From an uncultured Oscillospiraceae bacterium (lineage in GTDB: Bacteria > Bacillota > Clostridia > Oscillospirales > JAAYXM01), in assembly GCA_934446465.1 (NCBI GenBank), contig CAKSEF010000009.1, positions 1 to 40,926 on the forward strand: DNA of 40,926 bases, given 5' to 3'. Below are positions 1-7,482 of this stretch, piece after piece. The number at the start of each line of letters is the position of its first letter. Position 1 is the stretch's first letter. The translations under genes and the position numbers were made by a program. Below the pieces are notes generated by a model, which did not search any database, had not been told where the DNA came from, and saw nothing but the letters and a program-made list of their open reading frames with translations.

Positions 1-351
1 CGGCAATACGATGAGGACGGCGAGGAAACAGGCAAAGACATTTCGGTGGACACAACCTCGCAGCCGGACAAGCTGTATTTCCGAGCGGTGCTATATGACG
101 CGCTGCATCAGGCATACGACAGACTGATCTACCGGGAACAGCGCACGGTTGCCAAGCATTTGGGCTTCTGCGACACCTGACGGTCGGTCGGGAAAGCAGT
201 GCTGATAAACGGTGAAATCGAGTACAAGCCCATAAAGCCTATGACCTTTGAAGAAATCTCCCACTCCGCCAGCCGCAAGTCCGATAAGCCATCCGAACGT
301 ACATACAACAACGCTTTAGATAAAATGCGGAAAGCTCTTTGTGTTGAATAG
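1..351 (+). pseudogene. Broken C-terminal part of a mobile-element sigma-70-like protein
   Basis: Frame 1 is open from the window edge to a TGA at 178-180, then continues in the same frame to a TAG at 349-351. The first part reads ...KLYFRAVLYDALHQAYDRL... and ...VAKHLGFC. The second part ends in a predicted helix-turn-helix-like stretch, SERTYNNALDKMRKALCVE. From memory, this layout matches the sigma-70-like small regulators carried by Tn916/CTn-type integrative elements, in which an LGFC segment precedes a region-4-like helix-turn-helix. The in-frame stop and the missing N-terminus (outside the window) suggest a decayed gene. The family assignment is by recognition only. It could also be a gene shortened naturally at the TGA, with conserved sequence left behind. 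Confidence 0.5.
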
Positions 352-431
352 ACCCGACGAAAAGGCCGTTGGTATATGGTTTTGCAATGCAGGAAAGACA
401 AAAGTATAGCAGAAATCTGTTGCCGAGTGCC

Positions 432-464
432 TTAACCATATCTTAACCAAACCTATGGTATAAT
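432..464 (+). promoter_or_regulatory. Candidate response-regulator-activated promoter for the ion-transport operon
   Basis: A consensus -10 box TATAAT lies at 459-464. There is no good -35 box at 17 bp. Instead a direct repeat TTAACC-N5-TTAACC occupies 432-437 and 443-448, with an 11-bp period, and its downstream copy ends 10 bp before the -10. This is the geometry of PhoB/OmpR-family activator sites, where the repeat replaces the -35. The next gene starts at 491 and encodes a KdpD-like kinase followed by a KdpE-like regulator, so autoregulation by that regulator is the obvious inference. Confidence 0.55.
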
Positions 465-490
465 CATTACCGTTATAAGGAGCTTCAGAA

Positions 491-1549
491 ATGAAAAAGA
501 AAAGCATTTTGAGAAATATAATCATAACGATGCTTGCGTTGGTTGTAGCCTGCGCAATAAGTCTTATATTTCAGCGGCTTGAGGTGCAAGAACACATAAC
601 AACGATTTTTGTCTTTTCTGTCTTTATTGTTTCTCTTTTTACTGACGGATATTTCTACGGAATCTTTTCATCTGTCGTAGGCACAGTTGCCATTAACTTT
701 GCGTTCACCTATCCGTTTTTGGAGTTTGACTTTATAACCCCCGTAAATGTGATCTCGGCAATTATTATGCTGGCTATTGCTGTCATTACCGGAATGCTGA
801 CGACAAAAATCAAAACCTATGAAGAGGCAAAAGCGGAAAGTGAAAGGGAAAAAACACGCGCAAATCTGCTTCGTGCCGTTTCCCACGACTTGCGTACACC
901 GCTGACCGCCATCTATAGCGCAAGCTCTCTTCTTCGGGACGAGAAAGAAACTTTAACAGAGGAACAAAAAGAAACAATGCTGTCGAACATTCAAGAGGAT
1001 TCCGAATGGCTTATCCGTATGGTGGAAAATCTTCTGTCAGTTACCCGAATCGATAACGAGACGATGAAGATCAACAAGACTACGACGATATTGGACGAAT
1101 TGATCGATTCCTCTGTTGCTAAATTTTATCAGCGCCATCCGGAGCAAAAAGTCGAGGTGACTGTGCCGGATGATATTGTGATCATCGATGTTGACCCGAT
1201 TTTGATCGAACAGGTTCTCCTCAATCTTTTGGAAAACTCCGTGTATCACGCAAAGGGCATGACGGTACTTTCGCTCAAGGCCTTTACTTTAGCGGATCAG
1301 GTTGTGTTTGAGGTTGCAGATAACGGCTGCGGAATAGAAGAAAGCAGGTTAAAAACCCTTTTTTCGGGATGCTATGAGGTGCAGCAGGATATGACACAAG
1401 GCCATCGTCGTTATGCCGGGATCGGATTATCTGTTTGCTCAACGATCGTCAGAGCACATGGCGGAATGATTACGGCAGAAAATCGAAAAAACGGCGGCGC
1501 ATTATTCCGTTTTACGATCGGGAAGGAAGAAATCAGTCATGACCAATAA
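491..1549 (+). CDS. KdpD-like sensor histidine kinase (short form)
   Basis: This is a membrane sensor kinase, 352 residues. Four hydrophobic segments in residues 9-105 form the DUF4118-type membrane domain of KdpD. They are followed by a short linker and a HisKA/HATPase core. The H box AVSHDLRTPLTA carries the phospho-accepting His132, the N box is LLNLLENSVYHA, and the glycine boxes are DNGCGI and AGIGLS. The large cytoplasmic KdpD sensor and universal-stress domains of E. coli KdpD are absent, and no room exists for them upstream, so this is the truncated type common in Firmicutes. The start is ATG 491, preceded by AAGGAG. Its end overlaps the regulator gene by 11 bp, so the two are translationally coupled. 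No kdpFABC pump genes are nearby. The likely target is the KtrAB potassium uptake operon directly downstream. Confidence 0.88.
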   Translation: MKKKSILRNIIITMLALVVACAISLIFQRLEVQEHITTIFVFSVFIVSLFTDGYFYGIFSSVVGTVAINFAFTYPFLEFDFITPVNVISAIIMLAIAVITGMLTTKIKTYEEAKAESEREKTRANLLRAVSHDLRTPLTAIYSASSLLRDEKETLTEEQKETMLSNIQEDSEWLIRMVENLLSVTRIDNETMKINKTTTILDELIDSSVAKFYQRHPEQKVEVTVPDDIVIIDVDPILIEQVLLNLLENSVYHAKGMTVLSLKAFTLADQVVFEVADNGCGIEESRLKTLFSGCYEVQQDMTQGHRRYAGIGLSVCSTIVRAHGGMITAENRKNGGALFRFTIGKEEISHDQ

Positions 1550-2252
1550 TAAGTATAAGGTGTTGCTGATAGAGGATGATGAGAACATCCGGTCGGTTAT
1601 GGCGACTATGCTGGGTGCAGCCGGATACCAGGTGATTCTTGCTGAAACCTGTAATCTTGCAATTACATTATTTACCTCTCATTTGCCGGATGTTTCAATA
1701 CTTGATCTTGGGCTTCCGGATATGAACGGAATGCGATTTCTTGAATTTGTGAGGAGGAGTTCGCTATCCCCGATAATTGTTTTATCCGCACGAAACAATG
1801 ACACCGATAAGGTCCTCGCATTGGATGCCGGCGCAAATGATTATGTGACAAAACCTTTCAGCTCGGCTGAACTGCTTGCGCGGATTCGCATGGTATTACG
1901 AAATTATCAGCATCGTGCCGACAGCGGAAAACTGCCGATCGGTACATTTCAGACAAAAGATCTGCTGATTCATTACGATGCAAGACAAGTGTTCGTTCAC
2001 GGGCAAGAGGTCGGTCTCTCTCAAACGGAGTATAACATTGTGGCGTTTCTTTCCGAGCACTGTGGGAAGATGATGACGTATTCTGCAATCATCAAGGAAA
2101 TTTGGGGGTATCCCGACGAGGGCAGCACAAAAAGGCTACAGGTCAATATGGCCAATATACGAAGAAAATTCGGCGTAAAACCGGGAGAATCTTGGTGTAT
2201 TTCCAATGAACTCGGTGTCGGTTACCGAATGAATGGAGGTAACGAGGAATGA
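1539..2252 (+). CDS. KdpE-like OmpR-family response regulator
   Basis: This is a 237-residue two-component regulator. The receiver domain (residues about 6-120) has the acidic pocket E12-D13-D14, phospho-accepting Asp56 (LDLGLPD), Ser83 and Lys105 (VTKPF). The C-terminal winged helix (about 135-233) has the usual TEYNIVAFL and VNMANIRRKFG segments and ends in GVGYRM. It starts inside the 3' end of the kinase gene and its own stop overlaps the ktrB start as ATGA, so kinase, regulator and transporter should be made together. The likely DNA target is the 11-bp direct repeat at 432-448. The KdpE-type assignment rests on the DUF4118 partner kinase and the potassium genes downstream. The exact signal is not known. 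Confidence 0.9.
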   Translation: MTNNKYKVLLIEDDENIRSVMATMLGAAGYQVILAETCNLAITLFTSHLPDVSILDLGLPDMNGMRFLEFVRRSSLSPIIVLSARNNDTDKVLALDAGANDYVTKPFSSAELLARIRMVLRNYQHRADSGKLPIGTFQTKDLLIHYDARQVFVHGQEVGLSQTEYNIVAFLSEHCGKMMTYSAIIKEIWGYPDEGSTKRLQVNMANIRRKFGVKPGESWCISNELGVGYRMNGGNEE

Positions 2253-3547
2253 AAAAGCTCCTTCAAACACAATCACCGGCGCGTCTTATTTCGTTAGGAT
2301 TTGCCGCCGTAATTTTAATCGGATCGGTACTCTTGATCCTTCCGTGCAGCGTGCGGGAGGGCGTTGAATTAAAATATATCGATTCTCTGTATACTTCGAC
2401 AAGCGCAGTTTGCGTAACGGGGCTGATAGCTGTTGACGCAGGAGATACCTTTACTCCGATCGGACAATTTTTTCTCGCTCTGCTGATACAGATCGGAGGA
2501 CTTGGCGTTACATCCATCGGTGCCGGCGTCATTTTGGCTATGGGCAGGAAGTTGGATCTGAAAGGCCGACGCTTGATACGAGAGGCCTCCAATCTCGATT
2601 CCAATAAAGGTATCGTCCGTTTTATAAAAAGCGTATTGCTTACGACATTCATCATTGAATTTATCGGAGCAGTATTAAGCTTTTTCGTTTTCATTCAAGA
2701 TTATCCTCTCCAAAAGGCAATCGGAATCAGTTTGTTTCACTCCGTGGCGGCCTTCAACAATTCCGGCTTTGACATACTCGGGAATCTTCAAAATCTGATT
2801 CCTTATCAGAACAGCATTATGTTGAATCTGGTCACCTGCGGCTTGATTTTTTTCGGAGGAATAGGATTCCTTGTCATTCGGGAGATGTGGCAGTACAGGC
2901 TGGATTTCGGAAAGTACTCCATGCATGCTAAAGTCGTGTTATCGGTAAGCGGTGTGCTGATAATTGTTGGAACCCTTCTTCTTAAGCTAACCGAGAATGT
3001 GACATGGCTCGGTGCTTTCTTTCACAGTGTCTCGGCAAGAACAGCAGGCTTTTCAACCTATCCGTTAGGAAGTTTTTCAAACGCAGGACTTTTGGTATTG
3101 ACCGCCTTAATGTTTATCGGCGCTTCTCCCGGTTCTACCGGGGGCGGTATTAAGACCAGTACTCTTTTTGTTTTAATACAAGGCATTAAATCAGCGGCAA
3201 CCAACAGATCCGAGAAAGCCTTTCATAATGCAATCCCAAAGGACGCCTTTCGAAAAGCGTCTATTATAACATTGTTGGCGGTAGCACTTGTATCGGCAGG
3301 CACATGGCTTATGGCAATACTGGAGCCGGGAATTTCGTTAATGGATGCACTTTTTGAGGTCACAAGTGCCTTTGGAACAGTTGGACTCTCAACCGGCATA
3401 ACAACCGATTTGGGTGTCGGAGCGAAACTGCTGTCGATTTCTATTATGTACATAGGCAGACTCGGACCGTTGACCGTGGCGTCACTCTGGTATTTCAGCA
3501 GAGGCGAACACATCAGTTTTCCGGAGGGAAATATTTCTATCGGATGA
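2249..3547 (+). CDS. ktrB: KtrB/TrkH-family potassium transporter, membrane subunit
   Basis: This is the pore-forming subunit of a Ktr-type K+ uptake system, 432 residues, close to the usual KtrB length of about 450. It has the fourfold membrane-pore-membrane repeat. The four selectivity-filter regions can be seen as SAVCVTGL, FNNSGFD, RTAGFST and AFGTVGLS. The intramembrane-loop region after the third repeat is GASPGSTGGGIKTST. Length and the single-domain KtrA partner favour Ktr (sodium-assisted in several bacteria) over the longer TrkH. The gene begins in an ATGA overlap with the regulator gene and is followed 12 bp later by ktrA. Confidence 0.92.
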   Translation: MKKLLQTQSPARLISLGFAAVILIGSVLLILPCSVREGVELKYIDSLYTSTSAVCVTGLIAVDAGDTFTPIGQFFLALLIQIGGLGVTSIGAGVILAMGRKLDLKGRRLIREASNLDSNKGIVRFIKSVLLTTFIIEFIGAVLSFFVFIQDYPLQKAIGISLFHSVAAFNNSGFDILGNLQNLIPYQNSIMLNLVTCGLIFFGGIGFLVIREMWQYRLDFGKYSMHAKVVLSVSGVLIIVGTLLLKLTENVTWLGAFFHSVSARTAGFSTYPLGSFSNAGLLVLTALMFIGASPGSTGGGIKTSTLFVLIQGIKSAATNRSEKAFHNAIPKDAFRKASIITLLAVALVSAGTWLMAILEPGISLMDALFEVTSAFGTVGLSTGITTDLGVGAKLLSISIMYIGRLGPLTVASLWYFSRGEHISFPEGNISIG

Positions 3548-3559
3548 AGGAGAATCGGT

Positions 3560-4234
3560 ATGTTTGGGAATAAACCCGATAAAAAAACGACTTATGGTAT
3601 AGTTGGGCTTGGACGATTTGGTTTCGCACTCGCAAATGAGTTGGCTGCGTCCGGTGCGGAATTGATCGTTTTGGATCGAAATGAGGATAAGGTCAGTGAG
3701 ATGAGAGAAGTGACCGAAAATGCTTATGTCGTGAAATGCTTAGATAAAAAGACACTGGAAGAATCGGGAATACAGAACTGTGATGTTGCCGTGGTCTGCA
3801 TCGGAGAACAAATGGACACCTCCATTCTGACAGCCCTGAATTTGGTTTCCTTGGGAATACCAAAGGTGCTGGCGAAAGCTACAAGCATTGAGCACGGTAT
3901 TATTTTGGAAAAACTCGGTGCAGAGGTCGTCTATCCGGAGCGGGATATGGCGATTCGTTTAGCAACACGTTTGGGAACGGTAAAGGAACTTGATATTATT
4001 CGGTTGAGTGAACAGATCAACATCTCCAAAATGCAGGTGCCGGAACAGCTTGTTGGGAAAAGTGTTGCCTGTGCAAATCTGCGGGGGAAGTTCGGATTGA
4101 ATATTATTGCCATAGAAAGCGCCGGACGGGTAATGGATATTATACAACCGGATTACTTGTTTGGCTCAGGGGATACGCTGTATCTTTCCGGCAGTAAAGA
4201 CGGATTGTTGAAAATCGGTCAATGGGCCTCGTGA
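3560..4234 (+). CDS. ktrA: KtrA/TrkA-type regulatory subunit of the potassium transporter
   Basis: This is a cytoplasmic gating subunit of 224 residues, the size of single-unit KtrA rather than the doubled TrkA of E. coli. The N-terminal RCK_N Rossmann domain begins YGIVGLGRFGFALA (GxGxxG) with an acidic residue closing the second strand (VLDRNEDKV), as expected for nucleotide binding. The C-terminal RCK_C domain (about 140-224) includes ISKMQVPEQLVGKS. In Firmicutes, RCK_C domains of KtrA are known c-di-AMP targets. A c-di-AMP receptor gene (darA) lies elsewhere in this window, so that signalling molecule probably exists in this organism. KtrA forms an octameric ring on a KtrB dimer. Confidence 0.92.
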   Translation: MFGNKPDKKTTYGIVGLGRFGFALANELAASGAELIVLDRNEDKVSEMREVTENAYVVKCLDKKTLEESGIQNCDVAVVCIGEQMDTSILTALNLVSLGIPKVLAKATSIEHGIILEKLGAEVVYPERDMAIRLATRLGTVKELDIIRLSEQINISKMQVPEQLVGKSVACANLRGKFGLNIIAIESAGRVMDIIQPDYLFGSGDTLYLSGSKDGLLKIGQWAS

Positions 4235-4297
4235 GGGCAACTCCATTCCGCAGGAATTTAGATTCCGAAATTAAGAACGGAAAGTCGGGGAATAACA

Positions 4298-5347
4298 ATG
4301 GGATTACCGGAATTTTGGAAACAAATGTACCACAGCCCGATGCTGATGGTATCAACAGTTTTAACACTGGGCGTTATTCTTGTCAATGGCTGGACTGATG
4401 CGCCAAACGCTATCGCCACCTGTGTTTCGACAAGGGCCATCAGTGCTCGAAAAGCCATCGTTATGGCGGCGGTGTTTAATTTTCTTGGCGTTCTTGTTAT
4501 GACCGCCGTGAATGCCTCGGTTGCCATGACGATCTATAATATGGTGGATTTCGGAGGAAATGCGCACATCTCACTTGTCGCTCTCTGTGCTGCTATGGCG
4601 GCTATCGTGATATGGGCAACCGCTGCTTGGTACTTCGGCATACCTACAAGTGAAAGTCATGCGTTGATCGCCGGTATTTCCGGTGCAGCCGTAGCTATCC
4701 AAAATAGCTTTTCCGGTATTAATGGCGCTGAGTGGATGAAGGTAATATACGGGATACTGTTGTCTACGGTGTTGGGTTTTGCCTTTGGCTTTGTTGTATC
4801 AAAACTAACGCTCCTCTGCTCACGGCATTGCAACAGGATCCGAGCAAATCGATTCTTTTCCGGAGCACAAGTTGCCGGCGGCGCAGCCATGGCATTTATG
4901 CACGGTGCACAGGATGGACAAAAATTCATGGCAATCTTTCTTCTCGGCGCAGCTTTTTCCGGCGGACATTCCGATATATCGAATTTTACGATTCCGGTGT
5001 GGTTGATGGTACTTTGTTCTGCTGTTATGGGTCTCGGGACCTCTATCGGTGGTTATCGGATCATTAAATCGGTCGGAATGGACATGGTGAAACTCAAGCC
5101 GTATCAAGGATTTTCTGCGGACTTGGCAGCCACCCTTTGTCTGCTGTTTTCTTCACTTGCCGGGATCCCCGTCAGTACAACGCATACAAAGACAACCGCC
5201 ATTATGGGGGTGGGGGCTGCGAGAAGAATGAACAATGTGAATTGGAAAATAGTAAAAGAACTGGTTTTGACCTGGGTGTTTACATTTCCGGGATGTGGAT
5301 TATTGGGCTTTATTATGGCAAAGCTCTTTTTGCATATGTTTGCATAA
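4298..5347 (+). CDS. PiT-family inorganic phosphate transporter
   Basis: This is a polytopic membrane permease of 349 residues with about ten hydrophobic segments. The PiT signature occurs in both halves. Near the N-terminus is NGWTDAPNAIATCVSTRAI, a variant of the usual GANDxANA, with the conserved PTSESHAL segment later in the first half. The second half has AFMHGAQDGQKF followed by PVSTTHTKTTAIMGVG. Such permeases take up metal-phosphate complexes by cation symport. The ATG at 4298 is preceded by GGGGAA. The gene is followed after 17 bp by its usual partner, a DUF47/PhoU-like protein, and preceded after 63 bp by ktrA. Confidence 0.9.
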   Translation: MGLPEFWKQMYHSPMLMVSTVLTLGVILVNGWTDAPNAIATCVSTRAISARKAIVMAAVFNFLGVLVMTAVNASVAMTIYNMVDFGGNAHISLVALCAAMAAIVIWATAAWYFGIPTSESHALIAGISGAAVAIQNSFSGINGAEWMKVIYGILLSTVLGFAFGFVVSKLTLLCSRHCNRIRANRFFSGAQVAGGAAMAFMHGAQDGQKFMAIFLLGAAFSGGHSDISNFTIPVWLMVLCSAVMGLGTSIGGYRIIKSVGMDMVKLKPYQGFSADLAATLCLLFSSLAGIPVSTTHTKTTAIMGVGAARRMNNVNWKIVKELVLTWVFTFPGCGLLGFIMAKLFLHMFA

Positions 5348-5364
5348 GAAAAGGAGAATGAAAG

Positions 5365-5985
5365 ATGGCAAAAAAACGCAACGATTATTTTGAAATGATC
5401 AAACAGCAGGTTTCTTACAGCGTGAAGGCCTCCAATTTATTGGAGGAAATTTTATGCAAATATGATGCGGAGAGCATCAATGCCTATCGAGACCAAATGC
5501 ACCGGATCGAGCACGAAGCGGATGTTGTTCACCATGATATCTTAAATAAACTGTCTGTTGAATTTATAACACCTATAGATCAGGAGGATATTCTTCGGCT
5601 TGTCCAGATCATTGACGACATAACGGACGCTATCGATGAAGTAATACTGGACGCTTATATATATCACATTGATGCGATTCCTGAGAATACGGCGGAACTT
5701 TCCCGAATTGTCAACAGGTGTGTTAAGGCGTTGCAGGAAGCAGCAGACGAATTAAAGAACTTTAAGAAACCGGATTCTTTGAGAGCCTTGCTTGTAAAAG
5801 TCAATGATATAGAAATCGAGGCTGACAATGTTTATACCGATGCCATATACAGGCTGTTCCGCTCCTCGTCAGACGTTAAAACATTGTTAGGGGCAAAGGC
5901 TATATACGAAAGTCTTGAACATTGCTGTGACTTGTGTGAGCACGCCGCTGATGTGATCGAACAAGTTATCATTAAAAACTCATAA
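5365..5985 (+). CDS. DUF47/PhoU-like partner of the phosphate permease
   Basis: This is a 206-residue all-helical cytoplasmic protein of the DUF47 (PhoU_div) family. It has a conserved early helix, YFEMIKQQVSYSVKASNLL, and the acidic metal-binding-type motifs HRIEHEAD near residues 47-54 and NDIEIEADNVYTDAI near residues 150-165, at equivalent places in the two three-helix bundles. Members sit beside PiT permeases and are thought to modulate them, as PhoU does for Pst. The gene follows the permease by 17 bp with a good AAGGAG ribosome site. Its direct role is inferred from family and position. Confidence 0.9.
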   Translation: MAKKRNDYFEMIKQQVSYSVKASNLLEEILCKYDAESINAYRDQMHRIEHEADVVHHDILNKLSVEFITPIDQEDILRLVQIIDDITDAIDEVILDAYIYHIDAIPENTAELSRIVNRCVKALQEAADELKNFKKPDSLRALLVKVNDIEIEADNVYTDAIYRLFRSSSDVKTLLGAKAIYESLEHCCDLCEHAADVIEQVIIKNS

Positions 5986-6007
5986 TAAGACGAAGGAGAA
6001 AACAAGT

Positions 6008-6079
6008 ATGAATTTGGACTCAGACCCGGACCCTGACCGAGATAATTTCCGTATGATTCGTAATAGATACTTGGAATAG
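6008..6079 (+). CDS. Candidate 23-residue Asp/Pro-rich leader peptide upstream of the CNNM gene
   Basis: An ATG at 6008 has a strong AAGGAG site (5993-5998) with 9-nt spacing and opens a 23-codon ORF ending in TAG at 6077-6079. The product starts MNLDSDPDPDRD and continues into an arginine-bearing tail (RMIRNRYLE). Alternating Asp and Pro right after the start, followed by basic residues, is the composition of E. coli MgtL (MEPDPTPLPRRR...), whose acidic/proline start destabilises ribosomes at low Mg2+ and controls mgtA. The downstream gene belongs to a family linked to Mg2+ transport. The ORF is in frame with the downstream gene but separated from it by stop codons, so a relic of an older N-terminus is an alternative. 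Confidence 0.35.
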   Translation: MNLDSDPDPDRDNFRMIRNRYLE

Positions 6080-6139
6080 CGTGAGAGGCGTTTTGTAAAC
6101 ACTGTCAGCGAACACCAATTGTTAATAAGGAGTGTCTAT

Positions 6140-7482
6140 ATGAACAATTTCATTGTATCTTTGCTGCTGATACAGATCATTCTGATTGCATTAAATGCCG
6201 TGTTTGCCGGTGCGGAGCTGGCCGTATTATCTGTAAACGAATCAAAGATCAATCGTCTTGCCGAGCGTGGAAGCAAAAAAGCGAGGCGATTGAGAAAACT
6301 CTTAAAAGAGCCCGCTAAATTTCTGTCTACGATTCAAATCGCCATTACGCTGTCAGGCTTCATGGGAGCGCATTTGCGGCTGACGGTTTTTCAGATCCGC
6401 TTGTTGATTGGCTTGTCGGCTTAGGGGTTACTTTGCCCCGAAACACCTTGGATACTTTATCCGTAATTTTTATTACACTTGTCCTATCTTACTTTACACT
6501 GATTTTCGGCGAATTGGTTCCCAAGAGAATTGCCATGAAAAAATCCGAAGCACTGGCTCTCAAGGTGTCCGGTATTGTCAGCGGGATTTCGGTTTTGTTT
6601 AAACCGATCGTGTGGCTCTTGTCCGTTTCAACAAATGCCGTGCTAAGGATGCTCGGTATTGATCCTAACGAAAAGGAAGAACAAATTTGTGAAGAAGATA
6701 TACGCATGATGATCGAAACAGGCGGTGAAATCGGAGCCATCGATAAAGATGAACAAAATTTCATACAGAATGTATTCGAGTTTGATGATCTGTCGGTCGG
6801 GGAGATTCTTACACATCGCACCGATTTGACAATGCTCTGGTTGGAGGATACCGATGAAACTTGGGAGAAGGTCATATGCAACAGTAGTTTTTCACGATAT
6901 CCCGTTTGTGATGGTTCTCCCGACAGAATTGTGGGTGTGCTGAATGCGAAGGTTTATTTAAGAGAAAAGGACAAAAGTCGGGATAATATTATGTGCTCGG
7001 CATTAGAACCGGCATACTTTGTACCGGAAACAGTGAAGGCTGATGTCCTGTTTCAAAATATGAAACAGACGCATAATACACTTGCTGTTGTTTTGGATGA
7101 ATACGGTGGTCTGACAGGCGTTGTCACAATACAGGATCTGATTGAAGAACTTGTCGGGGAGCTTCAGGAGAACCCTTCAATTTCGGAAACGGCAGAACCT
7201 CAAATCAGGCAATTAGATTGCGACACGTGGGAAATCAGCGGCAATGCTGAGCTTGACGAAATAGAGAGGGCGGTAGGTGTTACTTTTGACACAGAATATA
7301 TCAACACCTTTACCGGGTGCATATTTGACCGCTTGAAGGGAATACCGGATGACGGGAAAACAAATATAGAGCTTAAACTTGATAACATATCGGTGACAAT
7401 AAAAGAGATCAGGGATCATCAAGTCGTACTTGCAGAAATAAAAAGGATCGATTACTTTACTGAGAAGGAGACGCAGAAATGA
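6140..7482 (+). pseudogene. CNNM/CorC (HlyC)-type CBS-domain transporter, broken by a one-base frameshift
   Basis: The family has an N-terminal CNNM (DUF21) membrane domain, a CBS pair and a CorC_HlyC domain, and is linked to Mg2+/Co2+ efflux. The start is ATG 6140 with AAGGAG seven bases upstream. The reading is normal through TIQIAITLSGFMG and then leaves frame near 6365-6370. The +1-shifted frame gives the expected continuation (AFAADGFSDPLVDWLVGLG, then LIFGELVPKRIAMKK). Adding one A after GGGA, restoring a Ser codon (AGC), rejoins the frames. Downstream are the CBS pair (EILTHRTDLTML to GVVTIQDLIEELVGE) and the C-terminal domain to residue about 447. The rest is intact, so the break is either recent or a sequencing/assembly error. 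The stop overlaps the next start as ATGA. Confidence 0.88.

Noticed and set aside
178..180. TGA as a recoded sense codon
   Set aside because: Other genes in the window end properly at TGA (for example the regulator at 2252 and the PBP at 15554), and no selenocysteine-type context is evident, so a simple nonsense mutation is more likely.
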